This document shows, piece after piece, positions 8,269 through 17,817 of a stretch of DNA of 64,000 nucleotides (position 1 is the stretch's first letter; every line of letters begins with the position of its first letter). Position numbers and translations under genes: made by a program. Origin of the DNA: an uncultured Verrucomicrobiales bacterium (GTDB lineage: Bacteria > Verrucomicrobiota > Verrucomicrobiia > Verrucomicrobiales > Akkermansiaceae); the NCBI GenBank assembly GCA_937928735.1, contig CALFVF010000011.1, positions 83,611-147,610 on the forward strand. Reading direction: 5' to 3'. The notes under the pieces are model-generated. The model saw only the letters and a list, made by a program, of their open reading frames with translations. It made no database searches and was not told the DNA's origin.

Positions 8269-10092
8269 ATGGAAGAAAATCGATATGAAACAAAGCAGCT
8301 AATCGGCAAAGGTCGCACGGGTGGTGTCTATGAAGCTGAAGATAAGGTTTTAAGTAGAAAAGTTGCTCTACGGCGTTTCTATGATGTGAATGAGAACTCC
8401 TCAGAATACACAGAGGAGTTTATCGCATTGACCCAGCAGCTTGGTGCCATTCAACACCCAGAGTTACTTTCCATTTTTGATGCAGGTGTCGATGAGGAAG
8501 GCCCATACATGGTGGGACAATTTATTGAGGGGACTCGATTTTATGATGTTGTGTTAGAAAAGCAGAGACTAGACCCCTACGATCTCTGTGACTTCGCGCG
8601 CCAGATTCTAGAAGCACTAGCAACAGCCCATGATGCGGGGGTCTATCACGGTGCTCTCAATCCTAATTCTATTCTCTGTATTGAGCGCCCTCGGGGTGGC
8701 TATCAATACGTCATCATGGACTTAGGCTTAGCACGCCTAGAGCCTTTGATTCTTGGAGAAGACTCAGCAGAGTCAACGATGGCGGATCCCTCCTTCATGG
8801 CGCCAGAGATGTTTGAGTCTGGGGTAACCAATGCAAAATCTGATCTCTACATGGTAGGACAACTTTGCTTCTACGCGTTTGTTGGAGGTCATCCTTATGC
8901 GGGTAAAAACTATGAAGAATCTCGTCAAGCACACCAAGAAGCCGTGCCGCCCTTGAGCCAATTTCGTGAAGACACTCCCCCTGAGCTCGAGGCATGGGTG
9001 AGCCAACTAACAGATTTAGATCCGAATGCGAGACCAGACTCACTACTAGATGCCGTGAAGAGTATGCCAGCGTTTGAGCGGCCACAGCATCAGACAACAG
9101 CCTACATTCAGAATGCCCCAGCTCAGCTGACTTCCATGGTGGCGCAGACCCCTGCTGCAGCTGTGCAAACAGGTGCTGTGCAGGCGAGTGTGGTGGCAGG
9201 AGGAGTGGCACAATTAGAGAGTCAGAAGGAAAAGAACTATTTACCATGGATTGTTGGAGTTATCATAGTGTCCTTTATTGTCCTCATATGGATGGTGTTT
9301 GGCAAAGATCGTGAACGCTCCTCAGAAATTGTTCTACGAGAAAGCACACAGCAAGAAACCGGAGAAGAGAGAGAGGAGTCGCTAGCTAAGAGAGAAAAAG
9401 AAACACCAACTCCAGAGCCAAAGGAGAAGCAGAGTGCGAAGGTGGAGACCCCGCCTGCCGCGCAGGAAGAGCCCGAGCGCGCACGGGCAGAACTTGCTGA
9501 GGGCGAGAGTCGTCTGGTATGGACTGGTGAGGCTGATTCTAATTTATACAATGTGAGAAACTGGAAGCTCGAGGGTGCTAAAATGAGCGAGCATCACCTT
9601 ATTGCCAAGAACGCATTGTGTGAGTACAATATTCTGATAGATCAGGTAGTCACGATAGACCCTCTCCCAGAGAATGTATTGTTAAAGCCAAATACCTCTC
9701 ACCTCTTTCGAGCAGTGACTGTGGCTTTTGGGGAAAACTCTGGCTTTCAGACCAATTACAGCAAACAAGCAAAGAAAGGAGAGAAAAGTCATGTGCTTTT
9801 TGGCAAAGACTCGACTCTTAAATGTGGCAGCCTTAGGCGAGTACACTTAACGCTAGAAGATAACAGTATTGTCATCTTTCCTTTTACACCTCATGCGATA
9901 CATGACAGCCAGATTCACCTAACAGAGGGATGGAGAGGATCTATCACATTTGAGCAGCAAGGTAGCTGGCGAGTAGCGAAGCATTATATTGATAAATTAT
10001 ACATCAATGGCAAGAAAGCGATCGAAGGGAAAGATTTTGTCGTGAAGGGAATTACAAAGAAGAGCTGCCAAATTCTTCCTGCGCGCAAGTAG
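8269..10092 (+). CDS. Transmembrane Ser/Thr kinase-like protein, probable pseudokinase
   Basis: The 607-residue protein has a kinase fold at residues about 5-270, a Gln/Ala-rich linker, one transmembrane helix at about 324-345, a Glu/Lys-rich stalk, and an extracytoplasmic beta-rich domain at about 415-607. Glycine-loop residues are present (GKGRTGGV), as are the DFG-equivalent DLG at 151-153 and APE at 178-180. However, the VAIK lysine is Arg35, and the catalytic HRDLKPxN loop reads HGALNPNS (127-134), which loses Asp, Lys and the metal-binding Asn. Phosphotransfer is therefore unlikely and a binding or signalling role is inferred. The gene stands alone; a perfect 9-bp hairpin follows it. 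Confidence 0.85.
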   Translation: MEENRYETKQLIGKGRTGGVYEAEDKVLSRKVALRRFYDVNENSSEYTEEFIALTQQLGAIQHPELLSIFDAGVDEEGPYMVGQFIEGTRFYDVVLEKQRLDPYDLCDFARQILEALATAHDAGVYHGALNPNSILCIERPRGGYQYVIMDLGLARLEPLILGEDSAESTMADPSFMAPEMFESGVTNAKSDLYMVGQLCFYAFVGGHPYAGKNYEESRQAHQEAVPPLSQFREDTPPELEAWVSQLTDLDPNARPDSLLDAVKSMPAFERPQHQTTAYIQNAPAQLTSMVAQTPAAAVQTGAVQASVVAGGVAQLESQKEKNYLPWIVGVIIVSFIVLIWMVFGKDRERSSEIVLRESTQQETGEEREESLAKREKETPTPEPKEKQSAKVETPPAAQEEPERARAELAEGESRLVWTGEADSNLYNVRNWKLEGAKMSEHHLIAKNALCEYNILIDQVVTIDPLPENVLLKPNTSHLFRAVTVAFGENSGFQTNYSKQAKKGEKSHVLFGKDSTLKCGSLRRVHLTLEDNSIVIFPFTPHAIHDSQIHLTEGWRGSITFEQQGSWRVAKHYIDKLYINGKKAIEGKDFVVKGITKKSCQILPARK

Positions 10093-10108
10093 GTGATACT
10101 GGAGAGTC

Positions 10109-10133
10109 CCAGAGTGCCAGTGACGCACTCTGG
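10109..10133. terminator. Hairpin after the pseudokinase gene
   Basis: CCAGAGTGC (10109-10117) and GCACTCTGG (10125-10133) form a perfect 9-bp stem with a 7-base loop, 17 bases after the kinase stop. There is no T tract, so it is a weak terminator or an mRNA-stabilising hairpin. Confidence 0.45.
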
Positions 10134-10219
10134 AGATTGTTATGGCTTGTGATGAGGAAACACAAAATAACATTCACCCTTGCAATGTGGAAAAGAACCA
10201 GAGAAGTACTTACACTGTA

Positions 10220-11650
10220 ATGCGAATTTTTCTTCTCTACTTAGCCCTAGTGTCTGGATGTTTAGCGCAGGCTTATCGACCCAGTAAGGAGGTGCCGCCC
10301 ACTTTCCCACGGGAATTTCGAGCGGCATGGGTGGCATGTGTGTATAATATTGATTGGCCCAGTAAGGCGGGGTTAGGGCAGGCGAGTCAAAAGGCAGAGC
10401 TCCTCCGACTACTCAATCAAGCACAGAAGCTAAAGCTTAATGCGATTATCTTTCAGGTGCGGCCGAATGCAGATGCTGTGTATTCCTCAAGTATCGAGCC
10501 TTGGTCACCCTGGGTTAGTGGCACGATGGGGCGCTCCCCTGGCTATGACCCGCTTGGCTTTTGTATTCAAGAAGCGCATCGACGAGGAATTGAGGTGCAC
10601 GCATGGTTTAATCCATTTCGAGCTCTGCCCAATAAAAATATGCCCACAGCGGCGAACCACGTAGCACGGACACACCCTCGCTCTGTGAAAACCTACCGTA
10701 ACCATAAGTGGCTCGACCCATCCCATTCCTTTGCCCAGGACCGAGCACTACAGGTGATCCGAGATGTTGTGCGTCGCTACGATATTGATGGCGTGCATAT
10801 CGATGATTACTTCTATCCCTATCCTCAGGTTGTTGGGGGGAAGGTCGCTGAGCAGTTTCCCGATGGGAAGTCAGCATCTCAGCGCCGTGCCGCTGTGGAT
10901 AAATTTGTCCAGCGGATGTACAAAGACGTGAAGAAGGTGAAGCCATGGGTGCGTGTTGGTATTAGTCCCTTCGGTATTTGGCGCCCGGGAGTTCCCCGTG
11001 GTATAGAGGCGGGGATAGATGCCTATGAGCACTTAGCGGCAGACTCTCGGAAGTGGTTGGCAAAGGGCTGGTGCGACTACCTCTCGCCACAGCTCTACTG
11101 GCGAATCTCCCCTCAGAAGCAGTCCTTTGTGAGCTTATTGCAGTGGTGGCGCGCGCAGGGAGATCGACCAGTGTGGCCGGGAATTGCCACTTCAAGAATC
11201 CAGAGCTCCGAGGATCCTGGAAGACGCGCCTCAGAGATATTAAAACAACTCAATTACTCCCGCACCATAGGTCAGAACTGGGTGGGCCATATTCACTGGA
11301 GCATGAAGGCACTGATGCAGAATCGAGACGGCATCTCCTCGAGCCTCACCAAGCAAACCTACGCACTACCCGCGCTAGTACCACCAATGCCGTGGTTGAG
11401 CCGAGCGACTCCTCCTGCCACTCAGGTACAAGTGACGCACTCAGGTGCTGGCAGTACCGTGAGCTGGAGTGCTGTGGGCGCAGCAAAGAGCTACGCGATC
11501 CAGGCGCGTTATAGAAATCAGTGGCAGAGTGTCGCCGTGGTTCCTAGAGGCCAACACACGATGACGCTCAGAGGTTCTCCAGATGCTGTGGCGCTCACTG
11601 TAGTGGATCGTTTTGGAAATACGAGCAAGCCGACAGTGATCTCCAGATAA
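10220..11650 (+). CDS. Secreted GHL10-family (DUF187/YngK-like) glycoside hydrolase
   Basis: From the ATG at 10220 the 476-residue product begins with a clear signal peptide (MRIFLLYLALVSGCLAQA); an upstream in-frame ATG at 10142 would bury it behind 26 hydrophilic residues and overlap the hairpin region. The catalytic barrel starts at EFRAAWVACVYNIDWPS and includes FQVRPNADAVY, GIEVHAWFNPFRA, VRRYDIDGVHIDDYFYP and WLAKGWCDYLSPQLYW, all typical of the GHL10 group. The last 90 residues look like a fibronectin-III-type module. Enzymes of this group act on peptidoglycan-like or other polysaccharides. Substrate is not deducible here. Confidence 0.85.
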   Translation: MRIFLLYLALVSGCLAQAYRPSKEVPPTFPREFRAAWVACVYNIDWPSKAGLGQASQKAELLRLLNQAQKLKLNAIIFQVRPNADAVYSSSIEPWSPWVSGTMGRSPGYDPLGFCIQEAHRRGIEVHAWFNPFRALPNKNMPTAANHVARTHPRSVKTYRNHKWLDPSHSFAQDRALQVIRDVVRRYDIDGVHIDDYFYPYPQVVGGKVAEQFPDGKSASQRRAAVDKFVQRMYKDVKKVKPWVRVGISPFGIWRPGVPRGIEAGIDAYEHLAADSRKWLAKGWCDYLSPQLYWRISPQKQSFVSLLQWWRAQGDRPVWPGIATSRIQSSEDPGRRASEILKQLNYSRTIGQNWVGHIHWSMKALMQNRDGISSSLTKQTYALPALVPPMPWLSRATPPATQVQVTHSGAGSTVSWSAVGAAKSYAIQARYRNQWQSVAVVPRGQHTMTLRGSPDAVALTVVDRFGNTSKPTVISR

Positions 11651-11741
11651 CTATGTGGGCGAAAGATTGGGATCTTTTCCAATCAGAAAATTTTAAATCA
11701 GAAAACGAGAATTTGGCGCTCGAGCAGTAGGTGAAGAACAG

Positions 11742-12392
11742 ATGAGAAAGGCAGAACGAGTTCAATACATTATCGAGACCTTAGAGTCCCATTACCCTGA
11801 GACGCCGATCCCACTCGACCATAGAGATCCCTACACGCTACTAATCGCAGTTCTACTCTCCGCGCAGTGTACTGATGAGAGGGTGAATCAGATCACACCC
11901 GCGCTCTTTGAGCTAGCAGATCATCCAGCCGCCATGGCGCAAGTGGCTGTGAGTGAGATTAAGGCAATTATCCGCCCCTGTGGACTCTCGCCGAGAAAGT
12001 CAGTCGCTATATCAGAACTCAGTAAGATCCTCATTGAGCAGCACGGTGGGGAAGTTCCCGAAGACTTTGCCCAGCTAGAGGCACTCCCTGGAGTCGGCCA
12101 CAAGACAGCCAGTGTGGTGATGGCGCAGGCTTTTGGGGTGCCCGCATTTCCCGTAGACACACACATTCACCGCCTAGCCCAGCGCTGGAAGCTGACGAGT
12201 GGCAAGAATGTCACTGAGACAGAAAGAGATCTCAAAAAGCTCTTTCCTAGCGCGCTCTGGAATAAACTCCATTTACAGATTATTTTTTATGGCAGGGAGT
12301 TTTGCTCGGCTCGTGGCTGTGATGGCACGGTGTGTCCGATGTGCCGTGAGATGTTCCCGCGCAGGAAAAGCCCTGTACTGCATAAGAAATAA
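11742..12392 (+). CDS. nth: Endonuclease III (DNA glycosylase/AP lyase)
   Basis: The 216-residue protein removes oxidised pyrimidines in base-excision repair. The helix-hairpin-helix reads LPGVGHKTASVV with catalytic Lys121, and the catalytic Asp is Asp139 in PVDTHIHRL. The C-terminal cysteines (188, 193, 198, 201) follow C-x4-C-x4-C-x2-C rather than the C-x6-C-x2-C-x5-C of the E. coli iron-sulfur loop, so cluster ligation may differ or be lost. Length and order otherwise match the family. It is 91 bases after the hydrolase gene and may be transcribed separately. Confidence 0.93.
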   Translation: MRKAERVQYIIETLESHYPETPIPLDHRDPYTLLIAVLLSAQCTDERVNQITPALFELADHPAAMAQVAVSEIKAIIRPCGLSPRKSVAISELSKILIEQHGGEVPEDFAQLEALPGVGHKTASVVMAQAFGVPAFPVDTHIHRLAQRWKLTSGKNVTETERDLKKLFPSALWNKLHLQIIFYGREFCSARGCDGTVCPMCREMFPRRKSPVLHKK

Positions 12393-12634
12393 GTATTTTA
12401 GGTGTAGCTACGGGAATTGACGGCATAGAGGGGCTCTCTTAAAAGAAGTTTTATTGAAAAATAGCTCTAAGAAATCAGGTGTTAAGTCGTTGAATCAAAG
12501 AGTATTTGAGGGGCTCAGGAGACGTTAGAAATATTGGAAGACAAGATTTCTAAAAATGCTCCTTTACGAACCGCATTTGATTCGCAAAATGTCGTTCCTC
12601 ATTTACCGATAAGATCGAATTATACTATCAAACC

Positions 12635-13420
12635 ATGAAACACTCCGCGATTACTCCGCTCAAAACAGTTGGTGCGTCTCTCGCCACATCACTTCTCATG
12701 ACCTCCTCCCTGCTCGCCCAAGAAGAGGGTGCGGTAAAAGCTAGTGCTTTGCAGACATACCTGACCGATGGTGGTGGACTCACAATCTTCATCGTCGCTA
12801 TCGGGATGCTCTCCCTCATTGGCCTTAGTGTGTATAATGCGATTAACCTCACAAAAACCAAGTTCTGTCCAGATGACCTTAAGGCCGCTATGATGGATCA
12901 CATGGTGAACTGCCGTGTGCGCTCAGCCATCGAGCTAGCTGCCTCACACCCATCCTACCTTGGCCGTATGATGGCGTATTCACTACCAAATATCGATGCT
13001 TCTCGCCCAACTGACCTTGGTCGCGAGACAGTGGAGAATGCGATTGCTGATTTCTCCATTAATGAGGCTCGCAAGCAGATGACTTGGGTGAACCTCATCT
13101 CTCTTGTCGCTCAGTCCGCACCGATGCTTGGACTCTTCGGAACAGTGTTTGGTATGATTGGCGCTTTCCGTGTTCTTAAGTCTTCTGGTTCTGCGGATCC
13201 CGCTGTTCTTGCTGGTGAAATTTCCGTGGCACTTCTCACGACAATGTGGGGTCTTGTGGTAGCGATCTTAGCGGTTTGTGCGTACTTCTTCTTTAAAGGT
13301 AAGTTCACGACTCTTGTGGCTGAGTGCCACCAGACATCTGAGGAGCTCATCAATGCTTCCGTGCAGACTGTGAATGGTGATGCACAATTAGCTAAGATTC
13401 CAGAAGGTATCGCCGTTTAA
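12635..13420 (+). CDS. exbB: MotA/TolQ/ExbB-family proton channel
   Basis: This 261-residue protein has an N-terminal signal-like segment (residues about 12-30, ending SLLAQ), as in ExbB proteins with an extra periplasmic start. It has a first helix at about 50-70 and the paired helices near 150-175 and 195-220, which contain the family signature SAPMLGLFGTVFGMIGAF. It would form the pentameric channel that couples proton flow to work at the outer membrane with ExbD. It is the first gene of a cluster with two ExbD genes and large TPR proteins. No TonB lies in the window. The symbol follows family membership; TolQ is possible. Confidence 0.88.
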   Translation: MKHSAITPLKTVGASLATSLLMTSSLLAQEEGAVKASALQTYLTDGGGLTIFIVAIGMLSLIGLSVYNAINLTKTKFCPDDLKAAMMDHMVNCRVRSAIELAASHPSYLGRMMAYSLPNIDASRPTDLGRETVENAIADFSINEARKQMTWVNLISLVAQSAPMLGLFGTVFGMIGAFRVLKSSGSADPAVLAGEISVALLTTMWGLVVAILAVCAYFFFKGKFTTLVAECHQTSEELINASVQTVNGDAQLAKIPEGIAV

Positions 13421-13487
13421 GTGGTAAGTAGGTAGTAGAACGAGGGTGATCAGCACCCTCGGAGAAACACGAATAGAGAGAATTCAT

Positions 13488-13949
13488 ATGGCATCAGATC
13501 GATTAAGAGAAGCATCACGAGATTCTGGCGAAGAGGCAGAAATGGACATGTCGCCGATGATTGACATGGTGTTTCTTCTCCTCATCTTCTTCATTGTTGT
13601 CTCCACGCCATTGGTGGTGAAGATGGACAAAGCTGTAGATGTGCCGATCGCTAAGCACGCAAAGAAGTCTGAGGACAAGCACGGACGTATTGTTCTTAAT
13701 GTCTACGATGATGGGCGCTTCGCCAATGAGAATGGTATCACAGAGGGAGGAGAGCTCCTCGATGAAGGTGAGATCGCTCGCTATGTGCGTGAGCAGGCAG
13801 AAGCTCATAAGGACTTGCAGCGTACACCGCGGCTACACCTTCGTGGTGATCAGGAGGCTGTGTTTAAGCATTCTCGCACAGCGATTCGTGCAGCCGCTGA
13901 GGTGGGTGTAGACCAAGTTGTCTTCTCCTGTTTTCCCTTTAAAAAATAA
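13488..13949 (+). CDS. exbD: ExbD/TolR-family protein, first copy
   Basis: The start at 13488 (MASDRLREAS) gives 153 residues; an extra 14 upstream residues are possible but less typical. A short cytoplasmic tail with EEAEMDMSPMIDMVF leads into one transmembrane helix (about residues 24-43) whose conserved Asp is in the PMIDMVFLLL motif. A periplasmic domain follows. The protein pairs with the ExbB channel. It is 67 bases after exbB and 11 bases before a second exbD. Confidence 0.88.
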   Translation: MASDRLREASRDSGEEAEMDMSPMIDMVFLLLIFFIVVSTPLVVKMDKAVDVPIAKHAKKSEDKHGRIVLNVYDDGRFANENGITEGGELLDEGEIARYVREQAEAHKDLQRTPRLHLRGDQEAVFKHSRTAIRAAAEVGVDQVVFSCFPFKK

Positions 13950-13960
13950 CACACACGACT

Positions 13961-14419
13961 ATGTCTAGAAGACAACAGCAAATGCTCGAAGAAGATGAAC
14001 CAGGCTTGGACATCTCGTCACTCATTGACGTGTGTTTCCTCCTGCTGATTTATTTCTTGGTGACCACGACCATTCAGCCATCGGAGTCTGATTTGCAGAT
14101 GCAGCTGCCAGCCTCAGCACCTAGTGAGAGTGTGCCTGACATTGACCCTATGTTTATCCGCGTGGACTCTGCGGGTGCCATTTACCAAGGTTCTGGAACA
14201 GATGCAGAGAAACTCGATGACGACCCTACGGTTCGTGAACTACCACGTCTCGCGGAGCGCCTCAGTGTCTACAAGAGCACAGCTGGCTTAGACAATGAAC
14301 CACTGGTACAAATCTGGGTGGATGCAGAGGCCAAGCAGCAGCGCGTGATTGATGTGCTCAACGCCCTCGCAGCAGAAGAGATCACCAAGGTGACCTTTAC
14401 AAACCTCATTGATAGTTAA
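13961..14419 (+). CDS. exbD: ExbD/TolR-family protein, second copy
   Basis: At 152 residues it has the same plan as the previous gene: acidic N-terminus (LEEDEPGLDISSLIDVCF), one transmembrane helix with the conserved Asp (SSLIDVCFLLLIYFL), and a periplasmic domain of about 105 residues. It differs strongly in the periplasmic part, so the two copies probably form a heteromeric partner pair rather than a recent duplication. It is the last gene before two hairpins. Confidence 0.88.
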   Translation: MSRRQQQMLEEDEPGLDISSLIDVCFLLLIYFLVTTTIQPSESDLQMQLPASAPSESVPDIDPMFIRVDSAGAIYQGSGTDAEKLDDDPTVRELPRLAERLSVYKSTAGLDNEPLVQIWVDAEAKQQRVIDVLNALAAEEITKVTFTNLIDS

Positions 14420-14466
14420 CATTAGGACACAGACTATGCTTCCTCGCAGTAGTGGGGTAGCCAGCT

Positions 14467-14559
14467 AGAAGGGCGTCTTTCTTTAAGAAGCGTCCTTCTG
14501 TTAGTCACAAACAGGACAGAAATAGAATGAAAAAATAGTGGAGTAAAACTACTTTTTCA
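14467..14559 (+). terminator. Tandem hairpins between exbD and the TPR gene
   Basis: AGAAGGGCG/CGTCCTTCT (14467-14475 and 14491-14499) pair with one G-U and lack a T tract. A second hairpin, TGAAAAAATAGT/ACTACTTTTTCA (14528-14539 and 14548-14559, one mismatch), is followed by a T-rich run. Together they may end or attenuate exbBD transcription before the TPR gene. Confidence 0.5.
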
Positions 14560-14665
14560 TTCTTCTAAGAAAAGGACAAACAAGACCGTTTTCAACATAG
14601 AGAGTAATACATAGAGTCGCCGCAAAGTCGCCAACTCACTGAACAATTTAATACTTCGATACACC

Positions 14666-17600
14666 ATGATTCCCAAGCAGCGAATAATCGCCACAGCACT
14701 GACATTGGCGGCATGTGCCACCCTCCCTAAGCTCTCTGCACAAGATGAAGAAGAGGACTTCCTCTTACCTGGAGATGGAGTGCCTCTAGCATTTGCGGCG
14801 ATGAAAGAGAGCAAGTGGGCAGAAGCCCAGCGTGTCCTTGATATTGTCTTTAAGAGCTCTCCAGAGGGATCGGAAGAATTTGGCGGTAAGTGGGGATCTC
14901 TCTACTACAATAAAGGATACTGTGAGCGCAATCTCGGTAAAGAGGCGGAGGCCGCTGGAGATGCCGCGAAAGCCGCGGAATTCTACGCAAAAGCCATAGA
15001 GTCCTTCCAGACTTGCTACAGTCTACCCACAGATGACATTTCCTCGAATCCATACGAGAAGAAATGCTTACTCTACCTAGGGCAGGTGAAGCAGTTCTCA
15101 GGAGACTACGCGGGAGCGATTGAGAGTTATAAGAAATTTGTCGCAGAACTCGATAAAGAGCGCCCTCAGGATAAATTTGATGCAGGTGAGTACTATGTGA
15201 ACCTTACGATTAGTCACCTTCGCCTCGATGAGCCAGAGATTGAAAAAGGGACAGAATTTTTCCAAAATGCTCTAAGCTACAGAACTCAGGGGAATGTACC
15301 AGACAAGGCTGTGGTGTCTTGTTTCCAAGCACTGGCGGAAGCGTGCATCAAGGTGAAGAACGAATCAGCTCTGCTGGACTTCTTGAGAGATAATCGAGGG
15401 GCACTGACACTAGATCCATTCATGATGTATCAGTTCACACCATTCTTCCAGAACTTGGCGAGCCAGGCGAAGAAGAACGACATGGTACAGGCCATGCTGG
15501 CGATCTACACATTGATTCCAGGCTCTCAGATCACTCAAGATGATATCCAAGCACGCCAGAGCTTGCTCAAAGACTACCCCGCTGAGGGCATTAAGGATGG
15601 GCAGAATGTCATTGCTAAGAAACAACTCGAAGTGGACTTAGGCAGAGTGCGTAAGAAACTCAGCAGTGGAACACCTCACGAGGTATATGGCCTATTAACA
15701 ATGGCCTCAATTCACGAACAAGCTGGTAATGTGCGTGGTGCCTTTAATGTCTACGAGCAACTAGAGCAATATTACAACAAGAGCCAGTTCCGTGAAGCCA
15801 GTCTCTTCAATCTTGTGAGAACGTCCTCGATCCTTGGAGATGTAGCTGTGACAGAGCGCTATGGGCGCTTATTTTCTGACACATTCCCTCAGAGTGAGCA
15901 GCTACCAGAAGTGCAGAAGATGATGCTCACGGCCTTGTTCTTTGAGGGGAAATACGAGGACTGCGAAGTAATTGCCTCCTCAGTGCTTTCCAGCGCGAAG
16001 AAGCCGAGCGAATACCACGATATGGCCCTGCACGTACTCGGGGGCTCTAAGTTCTATCTTGCGAAATTTAAGGAAGCAAAGCCTTTGCTTGAAGAACACG
16101 TAAAAGCTTACCCAGATAGTTTATTTAAAGTCTCCGCACGCTACATGGAGGCGTCCTGTCTAGGGCGACTCTACTTGTTGAGCGCCTCAGCTTCTAAGCT
16201 GGATTCATTTACAAAGGATTACCCGAATGATTCTGATAATCCATTCCTCGCCAATGCACTCTATGATCGTGCTTCTATCCATGTGACAGAAGAAAACTAT
16301 GAGCCAGCACTCGCTCTCATTGAGCGGATAGAAACTGAGTTTTCGAGCTCATCCATGGCAGAACTTGCGATGAATTTGAGAGGTAATATCCAGCTCACTC
16401 AGCAAAAAGAGGCGGAAGCTGAAGAGTCATTTAAGCAAGCTCTTGCTCGCGCCACAGAGCGTGGTAATGACAGTGTGGCCGCAGAGGCTCTCTTCTATCT
16501 CGTCTCTATTATAGGGCCTGAGAAGGTGGGCAAGGAAGAGAACCCTCGTCTCACAGAGGCGGTTCCGTACTATGATCAGTTCTGGAAGAACCACCAGAAC
16601 TCTGGCTATAAGACCCAGCTCGCCGTTGTGGGGATTCCCGCGCTCACTAAGGTAGGCCGCAGTGGTGAGGCTCTGGAGAATCTCCAGTCTGTGATCTCTG
16701 AGATGGCGCAGCAGAAGAATGCCCCAGGCTTAGAGCGTGCGATTAATTCATACACCAAATACTACCTCCAATCAGGCAAGTCTGTGGAAGAGCTACAGAG
16801 GCACTATCAGGACTTCCCAAATATTGACCGTGATGATCGCCGTACTAAGGCACTACTGAGAATCGCTGTGATCGGAGCCTTTGAATCCGCTCTTGCAGTT
16901 GCCGAGGAAGCAAAAGTGCCAGCCGATGTGAATCGCTACTCAGCAGCGATAGAGGTTTCCTTCCAAAAGCTACGAAAGGAATTCGAGCCTGCGGAACTCT
17001 CAAACTTCATTCTCTTGAGAATGGGTGAGTACATCCGAACCAGCACAAGTAATCCAGAATTTGCAGAAGCCTATTACGAGCAGATTCTAGAGAATACGGA
17101 TCGATTTGGCCGTGAGGCAGCTCAGTTTGGCCTCGCAGATATCTGGGGACAATCTTCAGATGGCACGAAAGTCGCGAAGGCTGTGACGATTCTTAAGGAA
17201 GTGTATGCCACTCAGCTAGAGGATCAGTCTCTCTGTGAGCAGGCGCTCTACCGCCTTGTAGAAATTGCGGTGGGTAAAGAAGATTGGGCAGAAGTTCAGG
17301 AACTCTCCCGCCAGTATCTGAAGCCAGCAAATCGCTCCAATGAAGCGCACAAGAAGATGTCCTTTAGTAAGAATAAACCGAAGATGAGTTTCCTCTTTGC
17401 GACTTCCTTTGACAAGCAAGGTCAGGTGGAAGACGCGATTGCGAATTACAAACAAATCTTTGGGGCTTACCCGAATAAGTTCTCTATATCCGCGCCTTCT
17501 TGCTTACGCGGTATGGAGCTTACTTGGAAGCGTAACCGTCCCGCACCTAAGCTCGGAGCCCCGAGTGACAAGCAAGCGGCCTACGAATGGGGAGCTTACT

Positions 17601-17782
17601 TCATTAAGTGGACCAAAGACACAGTGGATCAGAATAAGCAAAAGATCCCTGATGATGTGCTAGCGCATTGGGAAGCTGTTCGCGCGCTCTCAGAGCAATA
17701 CGAGAAAGACCCGAATGTCGTGGACTTGGCGACAGTGGAACAACGTAAACGTGAAGGTAAGCCACTTTACGCTGCCCAGTAG
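14666..17782 (+). CDS. Large secreted or periplasmic TPR-repeat protein
   Basis: The 1038-residue protein starts with a signal peptide (IIATALTLAACATLPKLSAQ, residues about 7-26) that contains a possible lipobox Cys. The rest is almost wholly helical, made of degenerate tetratricopeptide repeats (for example FAAMKESKWAEAQRVLD, YAGAIESYKKFV, GNVRGAFNVYEQLEQYY, VEDAIANYKQIFGAYP). It lies directly downstream of ExbB/ExbD/ExbD, an arrangement known in several Gram-negative phyla where large TPR proteins accompany an Exb motor. It is likely a periplasmic scaffold of that motor. No enzymatic motif is visible. Confidence 0.8.
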   Translation: MIPKQRIIATALTLAACATLPKLSAQDEEEDFLLPGDGVPLAFAAMKESKWAEAQRVLDIVFKSSPEGSEEFGGKWGSLYYNKGYCERNLGKEAEAAGDAAKAAEFYAKAIESFQTCYSLPTDDISSNPYEKKCLLYLGQVKQFSGDYAGAIESYKKFVAELDKERPQDKFDAGEYYVNLTISHLRLDEPEIEKGTEFFQNALSYRTQGNVPDKAVVSCFQALAEACIKVKNESALLDFLRDNRGALTLDPFMMYQFTPFFQNLASQAKKNDMVQAMLAIYTLIPGSQITQDDIQARQSLLKDYPAEGIKDGQNVIAKKQLEVDLGRVRKKLSSGTPHEVYGLLTMASIHEQAGNVRGAFNVYEQLEQYYNKSQFREASLFNLVRTSSILGDVAVTERYGRLFSDTFPQSEQLPEVQKMMLTALFFEGKYEDCEVIASSVLSSAKKPSEYHDMALHVLGGSKFYLAKFKEAKPLLEEHVKAYPDSLFKVSARYMEASCLGRLYLLSASASKLDSFTKDYPNDSDNPFLANALYDRASIHVTEENYEPALALIERIETEFSSSSMAELAMNLRGNIQLTQQKEAEAEESFKQALARATERGNDSVAAEALFYLVSIIGPEKVGKEENPRLTEAVPYYDQFWKNHQNSGYKTQLAVVGIPALTKVGRSGEALENLQSVISEMAQQKNAPGLERAINSYTKYYLQSGKSVEELQRHYQDFPNIDRDDRRTKALLRIAVIGAFESALAVAEEAKVPADVNRYSAAIEVSFQKLRKEFEPAELSNFILLRMGEYIRTSTSNPEFAEAYYEQILENTDRFGREAAQFGLADIWGQSSDGTKVAKAVTILKEVYATQLEDQSLCEQALYRLVEIAVGKEDWAEVQELSRQYLKPANRSNEAHKKMSFSKNKPKMSFLFATSFDKQGQVEDAIANYKQIFGAYPNKFSISAPSCLRGMELTWKRNRPAPKLGAPSDKQAAYEWGAYFIKWTKDTVDQNKQKIPDDVLAHWEAVRALSEQYEKDPNVVDLATVEQRKREGKPLYAAQ

Positions 17783-17817
17783 GTACTATTTTTTACAAAC
17801 GAATCTCATTATTAGTT

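Noticed and set aside
10142..10219. Upstream start for the GHL10 hydrolase
   Set aside because: It adds 26 hydrophilic residues before an obvious signal peptide that begins at the ATG at 10220.
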